Part shown: piece by piece, positions 1-10,931 of the stretch
Numbering within the stretch: position 1 is the first letter of the stretch
Layout of the letters: the number at the start of each line of letters is the position of its first letter
Source: Pseudofabraea citricarpa
Taxonomy: Eukaryota > Ascomycota > Leotiomycetes > Helotiales > Dermateaceae
Length of the DNA: 64,000 bases
Assembly (NCBI GenBank): GCA_029641185.1
Contig: JAPWGK010000009.1
Span: 384,501-448,500 of the forward strand
Direction of reading: 5' to 3'
Made by a program: the position numbers and the translations under genes
The notes under the pieces: generated by a model
Database searches by the model: none
Seen by the model: the letters and a program-made list of their open reading frames with translations, nothing else
What the model was told of the DNA's origin: nothing

Positions 1-108
1 ACTCTCATTGTGGACGACTGCTCGCAGCATAGACCCCCAAGTTGAACTCCTCCCAAATGCCAAACCTAGTGAATACATGTACATCGATTCCTTTAATCCA
101 TCTCGAAT

Positions 109-475
109 TTATTTTACTGTAGGGCCGTTTGTAGTTGTGCCGGCACCCGCGCCGGGTGACTGTACGGGTGCATCAGGGACCTTGACATCGTCGAATTCGT
201 CTTGCGAGACAGCGCGGATTGTGAAGACGTCTGCGGATTGTCAACTCAAGATCTAGGTTACAACCGCATGGCAGCACTTACAAACGCCTATAGCAAAGCC
301 GAAGATTCCTAAGCCTGTCAGGGTATTCTTGATCAGGTACGGCCGGCGAGCTCGAATGAGGGATGCTGATTGCTTGTAGTTCTTGTCGTAGTAGGAGGAG
401 CGGGGAATTCTGGCGGTTGTATTATTAGCTGGCGGGACAGCAAGGACTAAATTGAGACTGTACTTACACTGCCAT
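109..475 (-). CDS. COA3: Cytochrome c oxidase assembly factor 3 (COA3-like), three exons
   Basis: Small mitochondrial inner-membrane protein that, in the COA3/CCDC56 family, works with COX14 and MSS51 to couple Cox1 synthesis to complex IV assembly. Reading the minus strand, exons 475-468, 409-282 and 230-109 join to an 85-residue protein. An N-terminal basic segment (SLIRARRPYLIKN) precedes one hydrophobic helix that runs from GLGIFGFAIGV into VFTIRAV. The tail is acidic and ends in the TNGPTVK stretch. The helix is interrupted by a 51-nt intron with a GTAAGT donor, and joining restores the family pattern G-V-Y-x-x-T-I-x-A-V. The first coding exon is only 8 nt (ATG GCA GT). The gene is head to head with symplekin, about 530 bp from its start. 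Identification rests on recognition of the family pattern; the first intron is less certain than the second. Confidence 0.82.
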
Positions 476-1006
476 TGTGATTGTCTGTTGTGATTGATGT
501 AGAGAAGGACGGCCGTTGCACACGCCACTTCCACCCAGGTTGACAAGGCGCTCGATGTCCCGGGAGAAATTATATGTTGCCCGAGGGTTCAGGCACCAAA
601 GGCGGTAAGGTGCCTGTACATTGTAGTCAGGTAGGTCCAGCGGAATCCCTGTTTGCTACCAGCCCAGCAGCCCAGCAGCTCAGCTCGACTTCGCGATCGC
701 CAAAGGAACTGCAAAGCGCGTCACTCTTTCAGAGCCATACAATTTCTTTGAAGCGCTTCATGCACTTCAACCATCAGCAACACCAACACCAACACCATCA
801 CTACCACAACCTCGACCACCTCCACCTCCACCTCTGCATCACCGTTACACAACCCATAGAACTTAGAATACCTCCCTCTTCCCCCACCGCATCTTTGATC
901 GATCTGCCACAATCGTTTTGATGTTCTGCACACGACCACATGTACATGCCGCTTTCTCGAACCATCGCCGAGCTTTGAGACAGCTTCTATAGCTTCATCT
1001 TCCGCA
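476..1006. other. Intergenic region between COA3 and PTA1 (shared promoter)
   Basis: This divergent spacer must hold the promoters of both neighbours. It contains a CAC/CCA-rich low-complexity run at about 775-835 that is probably in the PTA1 5' leader. Open frames here are repetitive in composition and look non-coding. Confidence 0.6.
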
Positions 1007-3616
1007 ATGGCGTCGCAAGCGCTGAGTGTCGAACAGCAGATCCAGCAACTCAACGATGCGCGCAAGCTGGTGCTGAGTGATCCCAACTACTATCCGCAAA
1101 TCATCCAGGGCATTCTTCCCATCATTGGTGCTAATTCCAAGGTGGAATTTCGAAGATGGGGCGCCGACTTCCTAGCAGAGACGTTCGCCATGCCCACCGT
1201 GCCGCCCCAGCAGAAGGAATCGCTCAGCTTGATTGTGCTCGAGACGTTGAAGAACATGATAGAGAACCCGGCGGAGGATAGTGGGGTCGTGAAGAGTATT
1301 GTCCAGACAGCGGCCAGCATATACCCCTTGGTGTTTAGATGGATGTACGTTTATTCTCCATACCCCCTCCCCTCTCAGCTGTAGTCGTCGCCATTTCAAT
1401 TAGCATGATGTGATGTGCGATCCGTCTATGAGATGTCCTGCAAAGAGCATCGATGCCAACCCCTGATTGCTCTGGACGACCTCATATAGTAGATTAACAT
1501 CCATTCTAACGTGATTACCCCAACAGTGTCAACAATGCTTATGACTCTGCGACCTGGGAACGGATGGTTGCAATCAAGTCAAGGATATTACGGATATGGG
1601 ACACTTCAGCTCCCGGTGTTCGAATCTGCTGTATCAAATTTGCCCAACGAGTAGTCCTGGTTCAGACTATGGGACAGGCGACAGACTCGAAGGTATGCAG
1701 ATCTCATGAGATGCTCCCCATATCTACTGACAATGCTCCTTTGCAGCGAGGTGATGCTCTTGAGATCTCTCTGGCCATGATCCCTCCAAATCATCCACTG
1801 ATCTCAGCCCGAAACCTTGATGCCGAAGCACAAGCATTGCTCGACAGAATGCTGTCGGTATTTCAAGAAAACAGCAGGTATGTGCAAATACTTTTACTTT
1901 TTGGAGATTAGCTAACAGCCCCAGCGATGCAATTCTGGTAGATGCCACACTGAATTCTTTGTCCATTCTGATCAGAGCCCGTCCCCAAATTGCCAATAAA
2001 ATCTTGACTGTCATCTTGAACTTCAATCCCTTGAAGCTTGCCAATTCCCCCATGACCCCAAAGCTCCGTGTTATGGTGAAATCCATGGAGAAAACCACTA
2101 GATTATTGCTCATTAACGTGAACAAGCGGTACGGCGAATTTCTTATAAGTCCTACGACGTCTAAATGCTGACAGCTGGTAGGGATCCACAGAACCCTCTT
2201 GCACAGCGTATTCAGCAGTACGTTGAGCGGATGATACGAACCAGAACAGAAATATTTGATGATTCAAATCGCAAACGTGGTCCACCCGAACCCACAGATG
2301 GCCTTGATCCCGCTAAGAGAGCAAAACTTGGTGCACATATTCAGCCTGCGCCTCCAGTTCGATTACATATTCCTGTTTTGGCACCAGGACCACATAGTGT
2401 CGCTGAGCTTTTTACCATCTCGGCTGATGACGGGCTGAAAGCATTCGATGTTGCTCAATTAGCCTCTGATCTTGTAGCCAAGATTGATGTCACCATCTTC
2501 CAGAAGCTTAATGAGGACATCCTTAACCAAGCAATTGCTGTAAGCCAGCCTATCTGCTTATCTACTCACACTTGCTAATTATAAAAAGGGTATAAGACAA
2601 CGACTTCAGTCTATGGCTGCAGTGAAACCTGAGCAATTGAATCCTGCAACTGCACCCCTGGGAGTAGATGACGATGATGATGACTATGAACCTGACTTCT
2701 CAGCTGCTGAGGACACTGAGCAAATTCTCAACAAACTTGATGGAGCGCCGCCAGAAGAGGAGAGGGTAGCCGTACCCGACATGACTCTGGGCAAGTTTAC
2801 CATGCCACCACCTGCCCCACTGACCCTCGAAGAGACTGCGCGGGTGGGACAAGGCACAGTCTCCCGAGTATTTGGCGTAATGCAAACATTAGATGAGCCT
2901 GCCAAGAAGATCAAATCAGGCATGAACAGACTTGCAGCTAGTGCCTACGACCGAGATGCCTGGATTACCATTATCAGTCGATTGGCGACCAGAGCTGGTG
3001 CCGGACTTGAAGTGTCAGGTGCGAAAGAGGAAGGAACTCGCGTATCACTCAACAACTCTATTCGGGAATCACTCTACATATATATCCTTGAAGATTTCCG
3101 CAAGAGGATCGATACAGCAGTCGCTTGGCTCTGTGAAGAATGGTACAATGATCAATTACAAAAGAAACTCGGCGATCAAGGTACCTTGCATTACGAGAAA
3201 TGGGTTATGAAGGTTCTAGACGGCATCGTCCCATATCTCGATGCGAGAGACAAAGTTTTGACTCGATTTTTGAGCGAAATTCCTGAATTGACAAGAGAGA
3301 TGCTTGAGCGAGTCAAGGGACTCTGCAGAGATCCGGCGATGGTTAACCTCGCATTGACGAGTCTTCTCTATCTGGTAATGATGAAACCTCCAGCAAGGGA
3401 AATTGCTCTTGATGCTGTAGAAGATGTGTGGAATACATGTAAGAACAGGAACCCGATCACGATGATTTGGTTTACTAACCCCAGACAGATGAAGATGCCA
3501 AGCCGATGGCGGCGAAATACCTCAGCAAATGGCGTCCTGGATTTGCAGATCAGCTCAAGGGGCCGGAGCAAGAAGCGACGGCCAACGGAGCCAACCCGGT
3601 TGCACCTGTTGCATAG
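1007..3616 (+). CDS. PTA1: Symplekin/Pta1, mRNA 3'-end processing scaffold
   Basis: Scaffold subunit of the nuclear cleavage and polyadenylation factor, linking pre-mRNA 3'-end processing to RNA polymerase II. Exons 1007-1344, 1527-1692, 1747-1877, 1925-2128, 2182-2539, 2589-3438 and 3489-3616 give 724 residues. The N-terminal HEAT-repeat region starts with the family-typical block ARKLVLSDPNYYPQ, and ELRRWGADFLAE-like residues follow. A nuclear-type basic patch (NRKRGPP, PAKRAKL) lies near residues 300-320, and an acidic DDDDDDYEPDF stretch sits in the middle. Six introns were placed by frame and consensus; the first is long (182 nt), the rest about 47-54 nt. In the last intron the second of two AGs (CCAGACAG) must be used, because the first runs into a stop. 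Length and order fit filamentous-fungal Pta1. Confidence 0.92.
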
Positions 3617-4457
3617 ATATCGAATTTTTTTGCGGACTGGTTTTCAATTGTATACTACTTTCTACGGGATGGTGCTGGAGCATAGGTTGGCGTAAAGAGG
3701 TGCGGGACATACCAAAAAATTCGGCGCTGGTCTTCCGACACTATCATGGAGCTGGGATTGCATACCAGCGGTGTACTATGACTTAGTTGACGCTGGAGCG
3801 AGATTGGGCTTCGGGGATGCACTCGTGCAAGGTTCTCTTCTTTTCTTTGAGATTGTTGGCCCACAGCCTCTTGCCGCGGGTTGGATGGATAAAACCACAA
3901 CAGATAGTGTAGCTTCAGCTCGAGGCTGAAACCATGAAGCTCGATGAAAGTTTAAAAAGCTTTGGTTTTCATATTGATCTGATGTACTGCTAAGAACACC
4001 TCTGAAAGTATAAAAGGGGGAAGTTGGAGAAGGACGAGTGACAAGGACGAGCTAAGCGACCCAACGGCTGGGGAGATGCCTGTGCCGTAAATGGCGATGG
4101 CCTCGTGGTAACCAATCCTGAAGCAGGCGACGACGAGAGCTCGTCTGCTCGAAACAGCACAGCCTTACGGTGAGGAGTGCTCGTGCATGTATGTATTGAT
4201 TGGTTTTTGGTCCTATGTTGATGTTGATGTTGGCTACTGCACTGCACTGTACTGCACTGCAAGGCCTGTCTCACGATGGTTCAGTGTTCAGGGACAATAG
4301 GGGAGGACAGCAAGCATAATAAGCTGCTAAGTAAAGAACGAGATCTCCAAAGCATGACGCCCGTTTCCCGGCCCCTGACTAAGATGCAAGTTTCCCCTGC
4401 ATGTCAGTGGTTCGGGCCTAAGCGAGCACTGTCGTTGCCCAGTCATCCACTGAGAAG

Positions 4458-4485
4458 CCCCCGTAGCCCCCCGTAGCCCCCCGTA
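4458..4485. repeat. Short tandem repeat, 10-bp unit CCGTAGCCCC
   Basis: The decamer CCGTAGCCCC is repeated twice in full with partial copies at both ends, in the C-rich spacer upstream of SHE3. No function is evident. Confidence 0.7.
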
Positions 4486-4890
4486 CGAGGTAGTTCAGCG
4501 ACCCAGCCGTAGCCTTGTCCGGCCCACCCTGTCTGTCCCTACGGAAGTGTGCCATGATGTTTTTGGCGAAACCCATCAATGCATCTTGCATGAACCCTCA
4601 AGAACATACACTTACCCGCACCGTATCATACATCGTCGCTATCCACCATCATATCTGATCTTTGCTGTTCATCTGTCTTTCTTGTACTTGCCTTGCCTTG
4701 CTTATCTATCATTTGTCTGTGTTCACTCCGCCAACCAGGACGCCACTTGTACATACAACAACAGCACCAGCACCAGCGCCCGACTACTGAGGAGACGTCA
4801 GCGACCTGTCTGAGCCTGGACGGGACGGTACCATAGTATATTTTCACTGCTGCACGACAGGAGGGGGGACCAGAGTTGTTTGAGACAGAC

Positions 4891-4986
4891 ATGAGCAATG
4901 CCCACGCGAGAATTAACTCCCCCGCCGGCTCTGTTACAGCGGCCTACCTCACGTCTACCGACACCAACATATCAACCTGCTGGTAA
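4891..4986 (+). promoter_or_regulatory. Upstream ORF in the SHE3 leader
   Basis: An ATG at 4891 opens 31 codons ending in TAA at 4984-4986. The last sense codon overlaps a good GTAAGC splice donor at 4983, so the piece could instead be an alternative first exon. I tested joining it to the downstream frame and found no acceptor in the right phase, so an upstream ORF is the simpler reading. A second, shorter ORF starts at 5119 and overlaps the SHE3 start in another frame. Confidence 0.4.
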
Positions 4987-5153
4987 GCTTCTCTTTCTAT
5001 TTCGTCAGAATGTCAACCCGTACGCTTAATACCCCCGTACTACCTGCTGTCACGTACTCTCTCCTGTCAAACCACCACTGCTAGTCGAGCTCACTGTAAA
5101 TTTTCTATCCTTCGACAACATGCTGCCTTTCTTCTCGTTCCCTCCCCAACAAA

Positions 5154-6338
5154 ATGTTGATGGCATACCTAGGTAAACTGCGGACAAAGCAGTCCACCAA
5201 GAACCTCAAAGCCGATGCTCCCAAACGAACCCTCTCACCCGCCTCACCGAACGCAATGAACAGAGGCTCTACCAACGAAAGCTCTCCCAAAGTCCTGGCC
5301 ACGAGTACCAATGGCGCAGGCACAATAAGATCCGTACCCAATAACGACTACCGTTTAGACGCATCCCCAAGTCGACACGACTCTCCCTCGAGAACAGGAT
5401 CGAACATACCAATTCCGCGAGGCCATTCACCTATCCCCACCTCACATCCTCCCCCGAGCTCATTAGCTGTGCGGCAGCAGCAAGCACACTCCTCTGTTCA
5501 CCGATCTATCTCAACCGAATTCGGCACCACGAAGAACAACAACTTCCCCATCGCTGAAGACAATTCAGGCCAACAATGGAATGCCGCAGTAGGAAGAGCC
5601 AATCTAGGGAAGTCCGGACGAGTGATAGACCGATTGATGGGGGAAAACGACATGCTGAAACGAGATGTGAAGATCGAGCGCTTACGTGCAGACGACGCCA
5701 AAAGCGAGCTGAAGATGGCCGAGGCCAAGCAGGAGCAGATTGTCAGCGATTACGAGGCCAAACTCCACGATGCCGCCATCAACAAGACCTTACTAAAGAG
5801 GAGGGAACGTCAGCTGGCAGATTTAAAATCGCAAGTGGACGGCGAGAAGCTACGGACGCAACAAGCGCAAGAGTCAGAACGCGGATGGAGAGAAGCCTGC
5901 GAACGAGAAAAGCTCGAGGCAAAAGCAAAAGTCGAGGAAGCTACAAACTACGCCGCTCTTGTCGATGGACGCTACAACGCCCTGGCCTCGCACTGGAGCT
6001 CGCAGAGAGAGGAGTTGGACCGGGGAGCTGGCAAACTCCGCAAAGAGATTCAAAAGATCATCCAGGAGCGAAAAGAAGACGACAAGCGCATCAATACCCT
6101 GGCGAGTCTTTGTGATCAGCAAGCCGGACAATTGGAACAGTTAGCGCGCGAGAAGGATGGCATTGCGGTGAAATTCAACGAATATGTCCAGCTGCAAGAA
6201 TCGCTCCTGAAGGAGATCAAGGAAGCGGCCAAGCAGCAGGAAGAGGAGAACGAGAGAAAGCTCAACGAGACCATGAAGGTGCTTGGCGAGATGAAGTGGG
6301 CCATCAACGTTCAGAAAAACATGCGGGATACATCTTGA
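5154..6338 (+). CDS. SHE3-like coiled-coil protein (SWI5-dependent HO expression protein 3 family)
   Basis: Single-exon frame of 394 residues. Residues 1-150 are Ser/Pro/Thr-rich and low in structure (PNDYRLDASPSRHDSPSR-type segments, a PIPRGHSPIPTSHPPPSS run). About residues 155-390 form a continuous, highly charged coiled coil beginning at SGRVIDRLMGENDMLKRD. This arrangement matches the SHE3 family of filamentous fungi. In yeast, She3 is the adaptor that ties the myosin Myo4 to She2-bound mRNAs; whether the filamentous members carry RNA is not established by this sequence. The ATG at 5154 was chosen because the frame is closed by TAA at 5097 and no AG acceptor lies between. ATG-TTG-ATG offers two possible starts. 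Confidence 0.8.
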   Translation: MLMAYLGKLRTKQSTKNLKADAPKRTLSPASPNAMNRGSTNESSPKVLATSTNGAGTIRSVPNNDYRLDASPSRHDSPSRTGSNIPIPRGHSPIPTSHPPPSSLAVRQQQAHSSVHRSISTEFGTTKNNNFPIAEDNSGQQWNAAVGRANLGKSGRVIDRLMGENDMLKRDVKIERLRADDAKSELKMAEAKQEQIVSDYEAKLHDAAINKTLLKRRERQLADLKSQVDGEKLRTQQAQESERGWREACEREKLEAKAKVEEATNYAALVDGRYNALASHWSSQREELDRGAGKLRKEIQKIIQERKEDDKRINTLASLCDQQAGQLEQLAREKDGIAVKFNEYVQLQESLLKEIKEAAKQQEEENERKLNETMKVLGEMKWAINVQKNMRDTS

Positions 6339-7698
6339 GCCAAATCAGCAAACAGATCAGAGGATTGAAAAGAGATGTTTCGGGGGAGTGGCATGTGTGT
6401 GGAATTTAACGACCTTTTTCTTTTCTCTTTCTCTTTTTCTAACCAGGCTCTCTTGATGATGGGATGGATTCACTTCACTTTTTTTTCGATTCGATACTTC
6501 CAAATCCTGTGTTTTCCCTTTCCCTCTTGGAAAGATCAAAATGGACCGATGGGTGGATGGATGGGATGGCATCTTCTCTTTTTTTTTCTGAACGTTCGTT
6601 GAGCCTTTTTTTACGTTTGTGTGGCTGGCATGCCAGACAAGGCATTTTAGAATGGAGCGATCTTTGTTTTCTTCGATTCTTCCGCTCTCCGGGTCACTTG
6701 GCAGCTCTCTCTTTTTTAATGCGTTGAATCGATTCGAGGGCGTTCGGGGGGAGCGTGGATTACTCTTTTCGTTTTTTTTTTTCGGTCGTCGTCTAGCGGT
6801 GGTCTTTACCCTGCTTCTGCTTCTGCTCCTGGTCCTGGTCCTCGCTCTCTGCTCTACTCGCTCTGCTTGTCTATTGAACCCCGTCGGCTCTAAGATGAGA
6901 GGCTAGAGAGATTCCAAAATCAAAGATGCAAAATAAATAAGTTACAAAAGACTATGATATGCGGGCGTGGATTCTTTTCTTCTTCTTCTTTCTTGTATTT
7001 ATGGAGTCGGTCACCTTGGCTTGCCTTGCTCACTTACTTACTTACCTGCTCGTTCGTTGAGAGCGGGAGTTGAGCCGAACTGAGTTGAATTGAACGATAT
7101 AAAATCTGACGAGTTGACATGGAATATGATGCGATGAGATAAGATGTAGTGAGATGAGCTGACATGGTTTTTTTGTTTTGTTTTTTGTGCTTGGCTGTAT
7201 ATGGGAGGCTGGATTTGGATTTGGATTTAGTGTGAGGTGGGAGGTGAGCCGTGAGCTGTGATTGGAACTTCTTTACAAGGTTTTATAAAGTGAAAGTGGC
7301 CTTTTTAAAATCAAATAAATTGAATCATAACACTAATAGGTTACAACGACCTTTTAATAAGTTTTCCACCCTTATAATGTGTCAATAGCTACTGGAACCT
7401 GATTTTATTACTTTTAAAGAAAATCTAACTCACTCTTTCTTCAGATAGCAAGATGATAAAATCTCCAAGAATGTCGATAAATAGCGATGGAAATTGTATG
7501 ACTGTTAAACAAAAAAAAAAATAACCAATAGCTATGGGATGAAATCCACTAATACAAATTCCACTGTCCGATCAAACATAGCGATAGCCCAACACTCCAC
7601 CACGCCAACATGACCACAAAGGGTCAGTGGTGTGTTCAAATGCCGGAGATACCACGTTCCCCGCATGATGCAACGATTTTTGGGCTTGCCTGACTATC
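6339..7698. other. Intergenic region, SHE3 3' flank
   Basis: T-rich and GATG/GAGATG-rich low-complexity sequence (for example 7081-7160) with CTT and CTTA microsatellite-like runs near 6975-7045. No coding region can be supported. The nearest downstream gene reads toward it. Confidence 0.5.
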
Positions 7699-8064
7699 CT
7701 AAAGGTTTGAAAGAGCCTCGCTACCCTTCTCTGCCAATTCATCTATGACCCTCTCCTTCTCGGCCTCCTCGTCTTCGGCAGCTGTGTCGAAAACAGCCTC
7801 GGCTAAATTGGAGTGAGACCCGTATTTCTTGAGCCAGTCCTGGAAAAGGGTACTCTTGGCTTCCTTGTTGACTTGCAAGTAAACATTGAGTTTTGTCCCA
7901 ATCAGCTCTCCTGCATCGAGGCGGAGTTGGAAAGCAGCATCGTTTTTGGCGGTTCGCGAGGGGGCGATGCGACTTCCGGCTTGCAATGTGCCTTTGAGCT
8001 TTTTTGAGAGGTTCTTGATGGCTCTGAACTGGTCAATGGCCTTGAAATAATACTTGGGGGCCAT
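7699..8064 (-). CDS. Small uncharacterised protein, 121 aa
   Basis: I do not recognise this family. From the ATG at 8064 the minus strand encodes 121 residues. The N-terminus is basic and aromatic (MAPKYYFKAIDQFRAIKNLS), followed by a basic middle (SKKLKG, IAPSRTAKND) and an acidic, alpha-helical C-terminal tail (AAEDEEAEKERVIDELAEKG). An upstream coding-like segment HHKKLLHLNSPAR, spliced through a consensus GTGAGT intron at 8076-8134, reads into the same frame, so the true start may be farther upstream, but I could not find its ATG. The basic N-terminus would fit a mitochondrial or nucleolar protein, but nothing proves this. Confidence 0.5.
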   Translation of the reverse strand: MAPKYYFKAIDQFRAIKNLSKKLKGTLQAGSRIAPSRTAKNDAAFQLRLDAGELIGTKLNVYLQVNKEAKSTLFQDWLKKYGSHSNLAEAVFDTAAEDEEAEKERVIDELAEKGSEALSNL

Positions 8065-9055
8065 TCTTGCGGGACCTAGAAGGTTTTCAGTACAGTGGCT
8101 ATATATTGCTCGGTTTAGATACACTCACTGTTGAGATGGAGGAGTTTCTTATGGTGACCTGTATAAAAAGCAAAAGGTAAAAGACTTGATCAGAGTCAAG
8201 GTCCAAAACACGAATAAGCTAAAGAGGAACAGAAGGTAGTGTGAAAACTGGAAAGGACTAGAGTCTGTAGGTAGAGGTATGGACCGAAGTGAGGCTTGAT
8301 GGGAATTTGATAGACATTAAAGGACTCGAGACGTTCTTTATACTGAAGACGTGGTCAAACTGAGGTCACTGAGTAAATCACAGAGCGCGTAATAAGTAGA
8401 AGATGAGCCCAACCAACATAATTAGAAGGATCAGATTGAATTGTGACCCGTCGATGTTGTCAAAATGCATATTTCGGCATTAAAGATTCCAACTGAAAGT
8501 GGCAGGGCCACATTTATGCAGTAAGGGCGCGTGCGGACAAAGGAAGGCCTCTCAACAGGGCTGAGTGGCTCGGCGTAACTTGTGAGATCCATTAACCTAC
8601 GGAGGTTGAGCCCCCAACTGTAGCACTTATCACCAACAACACGGCTGATAATTAGTAAGACCTAAGATCCTGGGAATACAAACCATCTCGGCCATCACAC
8701 ACGTTTCCAGTCGTAATTTGCGATCATCTTATTCGGTCAAGAAGCGCTTCACAGTCCCGGCATGTCGAATGCTTGTTGAATGCTCTTCTCAAGGCGCCTG
8801 GACTAAGGCTGAGTGTGAATCAAATTGTGGGTTTTATCTCGTGAGTGTGAGGTTGTGACAAAGGAGTTGCCCAGGTACCTAGGTAACTAGGAAGGTGGAG
8901 CAAGAAGGGTGGATCAACCATGTCCCGAGGGCCGCTATTGGGCGCCTATATTCGTGTATATCTCTACGCGCTTGAAACTCCATCTCCTCCAAGTCCACAT
9001 CACGACCTTCTGTATCTTGGAAGCCCATTCAAACGACTCAGCCCCTTCTTGACAA
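8065..9055. other. Intergenic region upstream of the APH-family gene
   Basis: No coding region can be supported except the possible upstream exon of the small protein near 8135-8165. It contains the perfect 10-bp palindrome TACCTAGGTA at 8876-8885, about 170 bp before the next start codon. Confidence 0.45.
8876..8885. promoter_or_regulatory. TACCTAGGTA palindrome upstream of the APH-family gene
   Basis: Perfect 10-bp palindrome about 170 bp before the ATG at 9056. The same decamer occurs at 22190-22199, a similar distance before the subtilase ATG, and at 5166-5175 inside the start of SHE3. It may be a protein-binding site; this is inference from recurrence. Confidence 0.35.
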
Positions 9056-10931
9056 ATGTTGGAACGGCGACTCTGCCAGAAGCCGATCTTCGCTTTTGAG
9101 AACATCGGCCGAGCAGTATTTGCAAGGACTCAGACCCGACCCCCCCCAAATATCAGGAGAATTTCATCTAATGCTTCCTGTCCCCAAGGTATATCACCAG
9201 CCAAACAGCTCGAACTCAAAGAACCCGCAAGACTCCAAAAAATGCCTGACGGACCTGATCCTTACATCTACACCACCGGTCGTTGGCTGCATCGGGACCA
9301 GTTACAGCGTGAGGCACGCCTATTACGATTCGACTTTTCTGCACTTTGCAAAAGGGCCATTTCACTATGCCCAGGCGCCCATGAGATAAGAAGTTATGAG
9401 AAAAAAGAAGGCGGATTCAATAGGGTCTTCCTTTTCCAAATGGATAACGGGGCACGTATTGTCGCTCGAGTTCCCTTTAAGACAGTGGGTCCAGAAATGC
9501 TCACCACTCATTCTGAAGTTGCCACCATGGCTTATAGTAAGTGTTCTCCTTTAATAACATGTAATTGGATTAACTATCATATAGTTCGCAAATATACCGA
9601 TATCCCGGTACCACAAGTTCTGGAGTGGAATGATTGTAAAACGAATGCTATCGGTACCGAGTATATTATCATGGAGCACGTGCCAGGCGTACAATTACAC
9701 GGAAAATGGCCCGAGATGGATGCTGTTCAGCATTTGCGTTGCGTCAGGGCTCTTGCAAAAGCCATCAAATCAATGGCCGCTTTAACCTTCTCAGCTTATG
9801 GAAGCATTTATTTCGCAGACGTTCCAATTGATTCGGAATTAAAAATTCCCCTTGGTGACTTTTGTCTTGGGCCAAACTGCATGAGGGAGTACTGGGAGTG
9901 CATGCCAGGGGAATCTCGCTATTACCAACAGAGAAAGCCAAACAGAGGTCCATGTGAGTCTAAACCTATGAATTCATGTCCGCAGAGTCTAATACCAATG
10001 TCTAGGGAGAGACCTCAGCCAATATTGTGCAGGACTGATTGATCAGGGATTCTCGCGGATTCCTAGTGAGGAAGTTGCCCCCAAAGATGAACCAGCGTAC
10101 CGTGGTTCTGTTCCAGAGCACCGCCGACTATTGGAAATTAGTGAAGATGTCATCGAAGCTTTACAAAAAAGCACAATCCTTGACAAAATTTCTAAACCAA
10201 CCCTATTACATGCCGACCTTCATAAGCGGAATATATTTGTCTCGGAGGACGATCCAACCGTTATAACGTCGATAATCGATTGGCAATCTACTAGTGTTGA
10301 GCCAGCGTTTACATATGCAAGTGAAACCCCTGATTTAGTAAATAGAGACTCGATCCCAGCATCAATCTTAGCTGCGGCTGGGCAAGAAGTCCTGCCCGAG
10401 GATACAGATGAAGACGCAGAAACGGCAAAGAAGCTGAAGGCACTTCAAAGGGACGAGTGGGGCTGCTACCAGACTTTCGAGATTTCTCTCAAGGTCGATG
10501 CGCCTGCAATTTCTGCCGCTAGACTCGCAGATCAGAATCTCCTCCGGCCCTTGAGATATTGTGGTACTTCCTGGAGAGACGGCGTTGCGGCGACTCGCCA
10601 GGAACTTATCGAGCTCTCACAGCGCTGGAAGGAAATCGGATTACCTGGTGATTGTCCATACCAACCGTCCACTCAAGAGCTTGCTGAGCACACAACGCAA
10701 TACGATGAATTTGAGATGGTACAGGGGCTTAAGGATCTGCTGAACGAGATGATCGACTCGAACTCTGAAGGCTGGGTGCATTCAGAAGACTGGGAAGCCG
10801 CAAAGGAATCGCATAAGGATACCTTTGAGTGGTGGTTGCAAGATGCCGAGCAGAGCGATGAGCCGGGCATCAGTGCCGAGTATATCGCAAAAATCTGGCC
10901 ATTTGATATTGAGAAGAAGCAGAAGGAATGA
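9056..10931 (+). CDS. APH-fold phosphotransferase family protein, AIM9-like
   Basis: Exons 9056-9536, 9585-9953 and 10006-10931 give 591 residues. The N-terminus is Arg-rich without acids (LERRLCQKPIFAFENIGRAVF), as in mitochondrial presequences. The body has the aminoglycoside-phosphotransferase/choline-kinase fold: a nucleotide-binding lobe with VARVPF, then the catalytic loop HADLHKRN (H352, D354, N359) and the metal-binding IIDWQ (D375). The C-terminal part is Trp/Glu-rich, as usual for the AIM9/FMP29 subgroup of fungi. The substrate of this subgroup is unknown; it is not an antibiotic-resistance enzyme. Both introns are about 50 nt; the second was fixed because the join GPW-RDLSQYC restores the conserved tryptophan. 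Confidence 0.85.

Larger units (their letters stand above)
3617..5153. other. Intergenic region, PTA1 3' flank and SHE3 5' flank
   Basis: No gene can be supported here. It holds a short period-10 C-rich repeat at 4458-4485 and, just before SHE3, two small upstream reading frames (4891-4986, and one starting at 5119). Confidence 0.5.

Noticed and set aside
8..256. Plus-strand open frame of 82 codons at the window start
   Set aside because: It lies antisense to the last COA3 exon and has no ATG start; the minus-strand reading has clear family identity.
574..1086. CAC-rich open frames upstream of PTA1
   Set aside because: The apparent His- and Val-rich peptides come from a low-complexity repeat in the leader sequence.
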